The position numbers and the translations under genes were made by a program. Shown in pieces: positions 46,464-54,047 of a stretch of 64,000 nt of DNA; within the stretch, counting starts at the first letter, position 1; each line of letters starts with the position of its first letter. The DNA comes from Sphingomonas crusticola (GTDB lineage: Bacteria; Pseudomonadota; Alphaproteobacteria; Sphingomonadales; Sphingomonadaceae). The DNA is taken from the NCBI RefSeq assembly GCF_003391115.1, contig NZ_QTJP01000001.1, positions 1,488,001 through 1,552,000 of the forward strand. Reading direction: 5' to 3'. The notes under the pieces are model-generated. The model saw nothing but the letters and a program-made list of their open reading frames with translations. It did no database searches and was not told where the DNA came from.

Positions 46464-46892
46464 TCAGGCGGGAAAGGTGCGGCGCACGGCGATGAGGCTC
46501 AGACCCCAGGTAATGAGCAGCACCAGCACAGTAAGGACCGACAGTGTCAGTCCCGTCGGCACGACCGAGGTGTAGGCATCGCGGCTGTGAACGAAGGCGT
46601 TGAACAGTGCGAGAACCAGCGCGATCGCATAGCCGATCCTGAGCGTCATCGTCGGCCAGCGATTCTGGCCGAAGGCCTGGACCAGTCCGACGGCCACGAA
46701 AATGCCCGCCGCGATCAGGCCGATGGTGAGCAGCCAAATCGAGAATGTCTCCCACGTCATATTGGCGGACCGCGCGTAAAGAATGTCGGTGATCAAGGTC
46801 ACGATGAAGCAGGCTGCGGGGAACGTCATCAACCCGGGAAAGAGCGCGCGAGGCGCGTCATTGGCGGAAGCGGAACGATATGATGTCGGCAT
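46464..46892 (-). CDS. DUF2231 membrane protein
   Basis: A 142-residue protein with four hydrophobic helices (LMTFPAACFIVTLITDILY, FSIWLLTIGLIAAGIFVAV and two more), as in DUF2231. Function unknown, sometimes associated with haem or c-type cytochromes. A leftward near-EcfG promoter lies 32 bp upstream, and the sugar dehydrogenase follows 20 bp downstream. Confidence 0.8.
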   Translation of the reverse strand: MPTSYRSASANDAPRALFPGLMTFPAACFIVTLITDILYARSANMTWETFSIWLLTIGLIAAGIFVAVGLVQAFGQNRWPTMTLRIGYAIALVLALFNAFVHSRDAYTSVVPTGLTLSVLTVLVLLITWGLSLIAVRRTFPA

Positions 46893-46923
46893 GGGCCAAA
46901 CCCCTGAAATCTCTACGAAGCGC

Positions 46924-46948
46924 TACGCGTGGGCTCCGGCTCGGTTCC
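46924..46948 (-). promoter_or_regulatory. Near-consensus leftward EcfG-type promoter
   Basis: On the minus strand: GGAAC, 16 nt, CGTA, one mismatch from consensus. It would drive the DUF2231-dehydrogenase-TonB genes and is back to back with the exact EcfG promoter at 46980. Confidence 0.5.
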
Positions 46949-46979
46949 GGGGAGACGAGTCCATCAGCAGTGGCGCCGC

Positions 46980-47004
46980 GGAACCCGGCGCGCTCCACTT
47001 CGTT
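46980..47004 (+). promoter_or_regulatory. EcfG-type general-stress promoter
   Basis: GGAAC, 16 nt, CGTT: exact consensus, 30 bp before the ATG of the DUF3072 gene. Confidence 0.72.
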
Positions 47005-47033
47005 GGAACGTTTCATGAACATGGAGGCGTCAA

Positions 47034-47258
47034 ATGTCTGAAGCGGTCCACAACCCCAAGCTCGAGCAGCACCCCGGGTCGAACACCGAGAAGAACCCCG
47101 ACAATTGGGTTTCGGGCGACGATCCCATCACCGGCGCTCAGGCATCCTATCTCACGACTTTGAGCGAGGAAGCGGGCATCGATCCGCCAGCGGCGGATAT
47201 AACCAAGGCGGAAGCATCGAAAAAGATTGACGAACTCAAGGCCAAGCTCGACCTTTAG
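47034..47258 (+). CDS. DUF3072 small protein
   Basis: A 74-residue protein with the DUF3072 core (DPITGAQASYLTTLSEEAGI followed by LTKAEASKKIDELK-like helix). Soluble, function unknown. The exact EcfG promoter upstream points to general-stress expression; GGAGG precedes the ATG. Confidence 0.83.
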   Translation: MSEAVHNPKLEQHPGSNTEKNPDNWVSGDDPITGAQASYLTTLSEEAGIDPPAADITKAEASKKIDELKAKLDL

Positions 47259-47288
47259 CGGCGATTAATATGAGCAGCGCAAAGCAAA

Positions 47289-47312
47289 GGCAGGTCTGGT
47301 CACAGACCTGCC
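47289..47312. terminator. Hairpin after the DUF3072 gene
   Basis: Ten-bp perfect arms (GGCAGGTCTG and CAGACCTGCC) around GTCA, 30 bp after the stop. No U-tract follows, so termination would be weak or factor-dependent. Confidence 0.5.
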
Positions 47313-47339
47313 AAGCATTGCCATCACGGCATCCAAGCG

Positions 47340-47364
47340 GGAACTCGCCCCGGCTCAGCTCGTT
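47340..47364 (+). promoter_or_regulatory. EcfG-type general-stress promoter
   Basis: GGAAC, 16 nt, CGTT: exact consensus, 29 bp before the ATG of the coiled-coil protein gene. Confidence 0.72.
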
Positions 47365-47393
47365 TGGCGCATATCATTTCAGCAGGAGATTTT

Positions 47394-48044
47394 ATGCGTA
47401 GCTTCACTTTTGTGATGCGCGGTCTGTGTGCCGCCTCGGCTCTCGCCCTCACAGCGACGCCTGCACTGGCCGGCAAGCATGACCGCGCCGAGCAGGCGAT
47501 CGCCGAAGCTCGCGGCAAGATCGACGCCGCCAACAAGGTCGGCACCGCGAGCGAAGCACCGCATGCGACTGCAGCGGCCGAAGCGGCGCTGAAGATGGCG
47601 CGCGAGGATCTCGCGTCCGGGCACAAGGAGCGCGCGATCCAGGAAGCGATCCGTGCCTCGCAGCTCGCCGATACCGCAATCGGCCAGGCCCAGCAGAACC
47701 GGGCGGCTGCCGATCAGGCGCAGAAGGCCGACGCCGCCGATGCCGCCGCAACCGCGCAACAGCAGGCTGCTGCCGCCAATGCGCGCGCGGACTCGGCCGA
47801 GCAGGCTGCGGCTGCCGCCGCCGCCGATGCTCAGGCGGCGCGTAACGCTCCGCCGATCGTCGTCGCTGCCGCCGCGCCGGCGCCCACCACGACCGTGACG
47901 ACCGAGACGACGAAGCGCACTGCGGCAGCCGTAACGACCGCGCGGCCGGCGGTACGCAAGGCGCCCGTTCGCACGACCACCGTGCGCTCGCGGCCGGTCG
48001 CGACCCAGACCACGAAGACTACCGTCACAACCACGCCCAATTGA
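47394..48044 (+). CDS. Exported Ala-rich coiled-coil protein
   Basis: A 216-residue protein. A signal peptide (ending ATPALA) precedes an Ala/Gln-rich helical region of about 120 residues (DUF4398-like EQAIAEARGKIDAANKV, then AAADQAQKADAADAAATAQQQ) and a Thr/Val/Arg-rich tail. Probably a periplasmic or envelope structural stress protein. It has its own exact EcfG promoter and is followed by a terminator. Confidence 0.75.
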   Translation: MRSFTFVMRGLCAASALALTATPALAGKHDRAEQAIAEARGKIDAANKVGTASEAPHATAAAEAALKMAREDLASGHKERAIQEAIRASQLADTAIGQAQQNRAAADQAQKADAADAAATAQQQAAAANARADSAEQAAAAAAADAQAARNAPPIVVAAAAPAPTTTVTTETTKRTAAAVTTARPAVRKAPVRTTTVRSRPVATQTTKTTVTTTPN

Positions 48045-48050
48045 ACTACA

Positions 48051-48090
48051 CGGCGGGGCGCGGCTTAACAGCCTGCGCCCCGCCGCTCTT
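48051..48090 (+). terminator. Terminator after the coiled-coil gene
   Basis: Eleven-bp arms (CGGCGGGGCGC and GCGCCCCGCCG) with an inner GGC/GCC stem, followed by CTCTT. Confidence 0.65.
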
Positions 48091-48157
48091 GGAAGATGGC
48101 GGCGACAAACCTGTTAGCCGGATTTACTCCCCGTGCCTGAGGCGCGGGCGATCCTTG

Positions 48158-48277
48158 TTAGACTGATTTCTCGGCCGCTTTTCGGCTAGCCACCGGGACG
48201 ACCTGGGCTGACTTAGCAGCCTGCGCGGCGATGATCGCGCGATTGTGGCGTTTATTTGCGGTGCGCAGCTGGCCCAT
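48158..48277 (-). CDS. Very small basic protein (39 residues)
   Basis: An ATG at 48277 opens a 39-codon frame beginning MGQLRTANKRHNRAIIAAQ and ending AEKSV, rich in Lys, Arg and Ala. The start matches small basic proteins I recall from sphingomonads, but the role is unknown; nucleic-acid binding is plausible from charge. The ribosome site (GGGA) is weak. The neighbouring 48278-48490 stretch holds nothing else I can recognise. Confidence 0.5.
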   Translation of the reverse strand: MGQLRTANKRHNRAIIAAQAAKSAQVVPVASRKAAEKSV

Positions 48278-48490
48278 ATCATGTCCCGTCGTGTGAGAGT
48301 TGGTCACCGCGTCGGTTCAGTCGGTATCAGTCAATCGCGATAATCGGACATGGTCATGATCGGGGCAGACTGACAAGGCTTATCGCTCCCCCGCCCGACG
48401 CTGCACGCACCCTAGGACGCAGCCGCGCGCGTTCACGCAGGCACAGGGGAAGGCAAGATCCCGCCGGGCTCCCGCCTCTATGAAATCCGA

Positions 48491-49036
48491 TCAGCCTGAC
48501 TTGGCCGGGCATTCGCCAAGGCGGCGGCCGGACGATGTTGCGTGGATCGTCACGGTCTGCCCGCCGGGCATACCCGAGACGGTGGATGTCACCTCATTGT
48601 CGAAATGGGTGGATGCATAGTTGCCGGACATCACAGTTTTGGACTGGCCCGGCATGTTCGGCATCTTGCACGACATGGTCGCGTTCATCTTGCCGTCGTT
48701 CATCGTGAACGTGTCGAACTTGCAGTCCCCGGCGCCCTTGCCGGCGAACAGATCGCCAGCCGGCTTGGCCGCCTGCTCCGGAGTGATGCAGGTCGAAGCC
48801 TTTTGCGCCTGCTGGGGCGGGTTAGAGCCAGCAGGCATGCCGGGAATTTCCATCTTGTCGATCAGGAAGCTCATTTCCCACTGGCCGGGCTCGATCTTGA
48901 CCGCGCCCTTCGCAGAATTGGCAACGGTTTCAACCGAGGCGTTCTTGAGCGAGACGTCATCCGCCTTCTTGCCGCAACCGGCGAGCATGACGGCGCCGGC
49001 AAGTGCCGCGACCGAAGCCAGCTTAATCGAACGCAT
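48491..49036 (-). CDS. DUF3617 lipoprotein
   Basis: A 181-residue lipoprotein: signal peptide with lipobox LAGC, then the DUF3617 pattern (EPGQWEMSFLIDKMEIPGMP, CITPEQAAKPAGDLF, GDCKFDTFTMNDGKMNATMSC). Members are periplasmic with paired Cys; function unknown. Single gene. Confidence 0.83.
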   Translation of the reverse strand: MRSIKLASVAALAGAVMLAGCGKKADDVSLKNASVETVANSAKGAVKIEPGQWEMSFLIDKMEIPGMPAGSNPPQQAQKASTCITPEQAAKPAGDLFAGKGAGDCKFDTFTMNDGKMNATMSCKMPNMPGQSKTVMSGNYASTHFDNEVTSTVSGMPGGQTVTIHATSSGRRLGECPAKSG

Positions 49037-49235
49037 AATGTCTCCCATGATGGCGATTGCTCTGACCAGTAGAGGACTGGTACCGCATAAGAGAACCAAT
49101 GATCCCAGCGTTTGTTGCTGCCAGAGGATCGGCGATTTCCGCGAGCCTGGACTAAGCGCAATTGCGTTGCCGTAAGCCTTTGAGCAGCGCGGATTTTATA
49201 GATGTTAAAGGCAGATCTGCGGGGCAATCCGCTCG

Positions 49236-50234
49236 TCAGGCCGCGAGCCGGTCCTTGCGCATCCGGAGCGTGGCGACGAGCCCAGTGGGCTGCCAGTCAT
49301 AGTCGATCGAGCCGCCCAGTTGGCTGGCGACGCTGCGCGCGATCAACTTGCTGCCGAAGCCGGTCATGTCCGGCTGTGCGGACACGGCCGGGCCGCCAGT
49401 TTCCGCCCAGATCAGCTCGACATCCGCATCGTCGGCACGGCTGGAAATGTCCAACGTGCCCTCGGCTGACGACAAAGCGCCATGCTTGACCGAATTGGTG
49501 GCAAGCTCGTGCACAACCATAGCCAGCGTCGTGGCCGTCCGCTCGCCGACACCCATTCTGGGCACGGCAACCCGGATACGGCCGGAGAAGGCCGCAGTAT
49601 CGTCATATGGCGCGAGCAGGATGGACAGCAGGTCTCCAAGCAGAGCGGCCTTGCCCTGCTGACCCGGCAGCGGCCGCACGAGATCGTGCGCCCGGCCAAG
49701 CGCGGTCAGACGCTGGGTGAGTTCGCGCGTCATATCGGCGATAGAGCCGGCGGAGCGCGAGGTGAGCTCGGTGAGGCTGGTCGCCAGCGCAAGCAGGTTC
49801 TTGACGCGATGGCTCATCTCGCCGGCAAGCAATTCGCTTCCCTCCTCCGCCTGCTTGCGACCGGTCACATCCAGGAACACGCCGAACATGCGGCGGTCGA
49901 CGATGCCGGCATCCGCGCCCTGCCCACGCGCCGAGATCCACCTTACGTCATTGCCGATGATGATGCGGAAATCGATTTCGTAGGAGCCGGCAACGGATCG
50001 AGTGGCGATGAAGGCGGCGCGAACCCGATCGCGGTCGGCGGGATGGATATGGGCCGAAAGCTCTTCGAACGAAACCGATGCCGCCTCCGGCAGGCCCCAC
50101 AGATCAAATCCCTGCCGGTCCATGGCGAAGCCGTTATCGTCCACATTCCACGACCACAGCGCCACGCCGGCCGCCTCAACCGCAAGGGCAAGGTGCGCGG
50201 AACTCCATACCAGCTGCGGCGACGTATCAGACAT
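49236..50234 (-). CDS. PAS-HWE sensor histidine kinase
   Basis: A 332-residue soluble kinase. An N-terminal PAS fold (residues 15-125) is followed by an HWE-type kinase core: phospho-His142 in EMSHRVKNLLAL and the ATP-binding VVHELATNSVKHGAL. There is no transmembrane segment. This family commonly feeds the PhyR-NepR-EcfG general stress pathway in sphingomonads, which fits the EcfG promoters in this window, though a direct link is inference. Confidence 0.87.
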   Translation of the reverse strand: MSDTSPQLVWSSAHLALAVEAAGVALWSWNVDDNGFAMDRQGFDLWGLPEAASVSFEELSAHIHPADRDRVRAAFIATRSVAGSYEIDFRIIIGNDVRWISARGQGADAGIVDRRMFGVFLDVTGRKQAEEGSELLAGEMSHRVKNLLALATSLTELTSRSAGSIADMTRELTQRLTALGRAHDLVRPLPGQQGKAALLGDLLSILLAPYDDTAAFSGRIRVAVPRMGVGERTATTLAMVVHELATNSVKHGALSSAEGTLDISSRADDADVELIWAETGGPAVSAQPDMTGFGSKLIARSVASQLGGSIDYDWQPTGLVATLRMRKDRLAA

Positions 50235-50377
50235 GTTGCCGCCCCCAATGCGGCCACAGGTGACGTGGGCGCGTTCGCGCGAGAGGGCAAATGGATTCGC
50301 CTGCTGCTATGGGCGGTCCCGCGGACTAACGCTCTGACGTTGGTCGTCTCGCAGATGGATGTACGCTATATGGACAT

Positions 50378-50557
50378 TCATGTGGCGTCCTCCGTGGCTG
50401 CGCCGGAGGCAAGGAGCCGGTTGGCCGCCCAACGTTCTTCCAATGCTGCGACGATGCGATCCGTCTGGCGGCGTTGCTCTGCCAGCGCATCGGCAGCGCG
50501 GATCAGGTTGCGGGTGACGTCGACCACCGATCGCGCCGGTGGGAAAGACGCTCCCAT
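50378..50557 (-). CDS. Small helical protein of the phage-type island
   Basis: A 59-residue protein (MGASFPPARSVVDVTRNLIRAADALAEQRR start), one long amphipathic helix. Its ATG overlaps the stop of the 118-residue gene by one base (TGATG). No family recognised. Confidence 0.6.
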   Translation of the reverse strand: MGASFPPARSVVDVTRNLIRAADALAEQRRQTDRIVAALEERWAANRLLASGAATEDAT

Positions 50558-50913
50558 CACGCGGCATCGTAGCGGGAGTCGGCGGCGTCGACATTGCCAC
50601 GCGAGACCAGCGGAGGCCGCGAGCCCCGCCCGTGGAAGATCACGCGACGCCCGGCTTCCAGTTCCGCAGCGCGAGCGATCGGCGAGAGCCTGTCCAAATA
50701 GCGTCGGTAGGCGCGGGGTCCCCATGCGAAATATTGCTCGCCGGCGCTGGGCTCTTCATCCAAACCCGCCGCGGCCAGGTAAAGACCGGCGGCGAGCAAT
50801 GCCGATGGCATCGAAACGTTGGGCCTGGCCTGGCGTTGCGCAGCGACCGCCGCTTCGTCGATGCGATCGCACAAGGCAGCACGAATCGCCGCCAAAACAG
50901 GCTGTTGCAGCAT
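50557..50913 (-). CDS. Hypothetical protein under the repressor-type promoter
   Basis: A 118-residue soluble protein (MLQQPVLAAIRAALCDRIDEAAV start) with YFAWGPRAYRRYLDRLSP in the middle. No family recognised. A good leftward sigma-70 promoter (TTGACA, 18 nt, TACATA) lies 60 bp upstream and carries an SOS-like box plus GTACG operator motifs, so expression is probably controlled by the nearby S24 repressor, LexA or both. Confidence 0.62.
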   Translation of the reverse strand: MLQQPVLAAIRAALCDRIDEAAVAAQRQARPNVSMPSALLAAGLYLAAAGLDEEPSAGEQYFAWGPRAYRRYLDRLSPIARAAELEAGRRVIFHGRGSRPPLVSRGNVDAADSRYDAA

Positions 50914-50963
50914 GGAACCCCCTCCGCGATGCCCCGATCGTGCCAGGCTGGCGAGTCGGTGGC

Positions 50964-51025
50964 GTTCCCGTTATGTACTCACAGAACGTACGATTTGTCA
51001 ATTGCTTGTACGTTTTCTAGGTACG
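50964..51025 (-). promoter_or_regulatory. Leftward promoter with SOS-like box and repressor operator motifs
   Basis: On the minus strand, TTGACA (50996-51001), 18 nt, TACATA (50972-50977). GTTCCCGTTATGTAC (50964-50978, plus strand) overlaps the -10. AACGTACG (50985-50992), TTGTACGTTT (51006-51015) and GTACG (51021-51025) repeat motifs also found beside the repressor gene. Confidence 0.6.
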
Positions 51026-51083
51026 CGATCCGTTCGGAGGCCCCGGCGCCGATCACCGCATGATCGACGGCTCTTGCGTCTTA

Positions 51084-51098
51084 GTTCTGTTTTTGTTC
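51084..51098 (+). promoter_or_regulatory. LexA (SOS) box, exact consensus
   Basis: GTTCTGTTTTTGTTC matches the alphaproteobacterial SOS box GTTC-N7-GTTC exactly, 11 bp before the ATG of the broken DUF6771-like gene. Confidence 0.65.
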
Positions 51099-51108
51099 TC
51101 ATGAGCGT

Positions 51109-51301
51109 ATGGATCGAATCGAAGCCCGCCGGATCTCGGAAGTCCGCGTTGATTCGCCGCCCTGGGCGCGGCTCGGGCTGGCGATCCGGGACGAGTGGAT
51201 GCGCCGAGCGCGGCTGGCTGCCTTGCTGCCTTGCTGCGAAGTTTATCGACCGATGGGAGAGGGACGCTCCGCCCGAGCCCGATCAGCCTGGCTTTCTCTG
51301 A
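51109..51301 (+). pseudogene. DUF6771-like small gene with a single-base frameshift
   Basis: The frame from ATG 51109 reads MDRIEARRISEVRVDSPPWA, then RLGLAIRDEWMR, which is the pattern of the small phage-associated DUF6771 group. After the ATG-CGC at 51199-51204 one extra C shifts the frame. Reading on in the +1 frame restores ERGWLPCCLAAKFIDRWERD and a natural end at 51301, giving 63 residues. It is therefore frameshifted, or there is a sequencing error or programmed slip. Its promoter carries an exact SOS box. Confidence 0.5.
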
Positions 51302-51364
51302 GGAGATGTTGGCGCTTTTCCGATGCGGGAACGCGCGGGGACATATGGCGAGAGCAGCGCGCCT

Positions 51365-52099
51365 CTAGCCGATCATATCATCCAGGGTGAGGACGCGGTC
51401 CATACGCTCGACGCGGCCCATCTCGATGCGGAAGGTCTGGGCCGGATTATATTGCTCGAGCTCGACATAGGACGCCGTCTTGCGGACGATCGTCTTGATC
51501 AGAACCGAACTGGCGCGCTCCCCTTCCACCTCGTCCGGGGTGCGCAAATAGATGACCGCATCGTCGCCGACCGAAGGGCGCTTGCGGCTTTCGACGAACA
51601 CGGTCTCTCCGTCGCGAAAGCGCGGATGCATCGACGAACCCTGAACGTAGAGACCATAGACATCGGCGCGGCCGTCTAAAATCTGCGGGCGGCGCTTATA
51701 TTCGACCACCTCGCCACGGTTGAGCGTGGTCTGCTCGATCGCCTCGCCATTGACGATCTCGTCTGCCCCCAGAGCGGTACCGTAAATGGGAAGATCGCGA
51801 TTCATTCGATCGGAGCTGGCGCCTTCCATCCGGAACGGCGTTGCGTTGCTGTCGGTGACAAGGCCGGTCAGGGCCAAGACTTCGGCACGCGTGATCGGCG
51901 GATCACCCTGTCCTTGCATCGCATCCGCAAAGCGCATCGCGACCTCGACGCCGAGCGGACTGTCATAATCCGGATCGGCGTAACGCTGAATGCTGGACGC
52001 GGCTGCATAACCCGCTTTCGCTGCCAAGGCGCGGAGGGAGAGGCCCGCCCGATCCCGCAGCCGGTTAACGGCGCCGCCGGTAGTTTCTTGATTCGCCAT
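51365..52099 (-). CDS. Phage-type repressor with S24 peptidase domain
   Basis: A 244-residue protein. The N-terminal helix-turn-helix (AVNRLRDRAGLSLRALAAKAGY) is followed by an S24/LexA-like domain with candidate nucleophile Ser156 (VQGSSMHPRFRDGE) and general-base Lys near 202 (SSVLIKTIVRKT). The Ala-Gly or Cys-Gly self-cleavage site expected about 35 residues before the Ser is not evident (IYGTALGADEI), so cleavage may be absent or atypical. GTACG motifs flank its promoter and that of the 118-residue gene. Confidence 0.83.
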   Translation of the reverse strand: MANQETTGGAVNRLRDRAGLSLRALAAKAGYAAASSIQRYADPDYDSPLGVEVAMRFADAMQGQGDPPITRAEVLALTGLVTDSNATPFRMEGASSDRMNRDLPIYGTALGADEIVNGEAIEQTTLNRGEVVEYKRRPQILDGRADVYGLYVQGSSMHPRFRDGETVFVESRKRPSVGDDAVIYLRTPDEVEGERASSVLIKTIVRKTASYVELEQYNPAQTFRIEMGRVERMDRVLTLDDMIG

Positions 52100-52166
52100 G
52101 TACGTCCATATGGGACAAAAAACGTACGCAGTCTAGATTGACTTTTGTACGTTTATGCGTACGATC
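52100..52166. promoter_or_regulatory. Operator cluster between the repressor and the rightward island genes
   Basis: GTACG (52100), AACGTACG (52121-52128), TTGTACGTTT (52145-52154) and GTACG (52159-52163). The last two, separated by 4 nt, mirror the pair at 51006-51025 (5-nt gap). A rightward promoter TTGACT (52138), 16 nt, TACGAT (52160) overlaps them, the normal layout for a CI-type switch. Confidence 0.6.
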
Positions 52167-52187
52167 TGGCGGCGATTCGAGGACAAC

Positions 52188-52286
52188 ATGAATCTTTCCA
52201 ACGCCGCAGCGCATCCAGCGGGTGCGCACGCTTGTGCGAACTTCTGCAAGACGAACTTCCGCTCGATCCGGGGAACCGGCCGGTGA
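52188..52286 (+). CDS. Possible short ORF in the cro-like position
   Basis: An ATG 4 nt after GAGGAC opens a 32-codon frame (MNLSNAAAHPAGAHACANF start) directly behind the rightward operator promoter. The adjacent frame continues with a more protein-like sequence (RLCELLQDELPLDPGNRPV, QLLVRVRLFDGRPN), so this may be a second frameshifted gene. No family recognised. Confidence 0.3.
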   Translation: MNLSNAAAHPAGAHACANFCKTNFRSIRGTGR

Positions 52287-52366
52287 CGCAACTACTTGTG
52301 CGGGTCCGCCTGTTCGATGGCCGTCCCAATCGATATTCGCGTTCGCAGGCTCCCACCCCAGCGGGA

Positions 52367-52603
52367 TCAATAACGACGTGGCTTCGAGGGCCGGGTGCTC
52401 TGCGCCGCGATGTCTGCGGCGGATCCGTCACGCGTCTGGTCGGCGCCGGCGGTGCTCGACGTGTTATCCGCAATCTGGTTGAGTTGCTCGGTCGTGGTGG
52501 CGTTGGTGTGCTGCATCGACGTATCGCTGCCGCATCCCGACAGGCTGACGAGGAGCGCCAAACCGCCCGCGCCCGAAATATATCGTCCGGTCATGGCCAT
52601 CAT
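52367..52603 (-). CDS. Small lipoprotein
   Basis: A 78-residue protein with a short lipoprotein signal (GGLALLVSLSGC) and a Ser/Thr/Asp-rich, disordered mature region. No family recognised. It is oriented against the surrounding rightward island genes, resembling an accessory (moron-like) gene. Confidence 0.6.
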   Translation of the reverse strand: MMAMTGRYISGAGGLALLVSLSGCGSDTSMQHTNATTTEQLNQIADNTSSTAGADQTRDGSAADIAAQSTRPSKPRRY

Positions 52604-52704
52604 CGCGCACCCCTTCGTGGTTCTTGCGAGCCTAACGCATGGAACGCCCGCGGGTGGGCCAAACAATCTCAACATTTTGCGACCATCCGGTGGAGGATCG
52701 CGGC

Positions 52705-53433
52705 ATGATCGGGGCGGCGGTGCTCGATGCCCTGCTTGCTGCGGGCGCTTCGGCGGAAATGATCGTCGAGGCGGTCAAGGCGGCAAATCGCGAAACGGAA
52801 ACGCACAAGGCAGAACGGCGCGCCAAGGACGCTGAGCGCCAGCGCCGGGTGCGCCGTGCACGCCGTGCACGCCTTGATGGCGACGCGTCACACAGCATCG
52901 CCGTGACTCCGCAGGACAGTGCGGACACTCCCCCCGATGAGAATAAATCTAACCCCCCTCTTCCCCAATCCTCTGACGAGGATTGGCCCCCGGCACATGG
53001 CGCGGTTTCAATCGAGCACAGGGTGGTGGCAGCCTGGAATGGCGGTGCGGCGCCCGCCGGCGCATTGCCGTCACGCGGGCTAACGGCGCGGCGGCGGCAA
53101 TCGCTCAAGGCGCGGATGAGCGAGCATGGCGAGGCGGCGGTTTTCGAAGCCATCGCCCATCTGGCGGCGAGCCCTTTCCACTGCGGCGCCAATGATCGCG
53201 GCTGGCGGGCAAGCCTGGGCTGGCTGCTGACGTCACCGGAAAATTTCCAGAAGATGCTTGAGCTGGCCCCGCCTCCCGCCGCGCTGCCGCCGAGGATGAG
53301 TGCGACCGAGCGTGCCGCGGCGGCCGAGCGCTCGGCCGCCCTGTTTGAACGCATGGGCCGTTCTGACGAGGCCGCCGACATGCGGCGGACGGCGGCGAGC
53401 CTGCGCACCACCAATAGCCAGGGAGAGACGTGA
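52705..53433 (+). CDS. Phage-type replication/DNA-binding protein
   Basis: A 242-residue protein. The start (MIGAAVLDALLAAGASAEMIVEAVKAANRE), an Arg/Lys-rich linker and a C-terminal part (RGWRASLGWLLTSPENFQKML) follow the plan of phage replication-initiation-associated proteins. GGAGG lies 9 nt before the ATG. Translationally coupled to the next gene (TGATG). Confidence 0.65.
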   Translation: MIGAAVLDALLAAGASAEMIVEAVKAANRETETHKAERRAKDAERQRRVRRARRARLDGDASHSIAVTPQDSADTPPDENKSNPPLPQSSDEDWPPAHGAVSIEHRVVAAWNGGAAPAGALPSRGLTARRRQSLKARMSEHGEAAVFEAIAHLAASPFHCGANDRGWRASLGWLLTSPENFQKMLELAPPPAALPPRMSATERAAAAERSAALFERMGRSDEAADMRRTAASLRTTNSQGET

Positions 53434-54047
53434 TGGCACAAGCACGACGCGGACGGCCGCGCAAAACCGGCGCGCGCAACAGCAAGGGTCGGCTGATCGC
53501 TTTGCCCGACCGAGGCAACGATGTTGTGCAGGCGCGGGCGGCACGCTTTGCCCGATTTCAGGACGGTAAGGCCGATCAGCAGGTGACCGATCAGATCGGC
53601 CGGGCCTGGGCGACGGGCCTGCTCGAGGGACATGGCTGCGACGCGGCGATCCTGCGCGACATCGGTCGGCGCTACGGCAGCCTCTATTGGCATGAATTTG
53701 CGGCGATGGCCCCCAACACCGGCGCGCTCGAGCGGCGCGATCGCGCGGCGGCCAACGATAGCGGCGAGGATCGCGCAGGCGAATATTTTCGCACGCTCGA
53801 CACACTAGCCCGCACCGCTGGACGCGACGCGGTAGCGGCGATGCACAGTTTGTGCGTCGATGGCTGGTGGTTTCCCGACACCGATCAACCATGGGTCGCG
53901 CGGCTGATCAATAAAGCGATAGGGGATGCAAGCGGGTGCACGCGGGGCGAACCGGCGAACGTCGGCGATCGCGTAAAGCTGAATGCGGCGCTGGAGGCGC
54001 TGGTGGCAATGGTGGAAGGACGGCGGAGGGACGGCACCCGGCCATGA
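53433..54047 (+). CDS. Hypothetical protein of the phage-type island
   Basis: A 204-residue protein with a basic N-terminus (MAQARRGRPRKTGARNSKGR) suggesting DNA binding, and a helical remainder (GLLEGHGCDAAILRDIGRRYG, LCVDGWWFPDTDQPWVARLI). No family recognised. Its stop lies in the loop of a terminator. Confidence 0.62.
   Translation: MAQARRGRPRKTGARNSKGRLIALPDRGNDVVQARAARFARFQDGKADQQVTDQIGRAWATGLLEGHGCDAAILRDIGRRYGSLYWHEFAAMAPNTGALERRDRAAANDSGEDRAGEYFRTLDTLARTAGRDAVAAMHSLCVDGWWFPDTDQPWVARLINKAIGDASGCTRGEPANVGDRVKLNAALEALVAMVEGRRRDGTRP

Noticed and set aside
48256-48483. 75-codon rightward open frame in the 48 kb gap
   Set aside because: No ribosome site or protein-like composition; overlaps the more plausible 39-residue gene.
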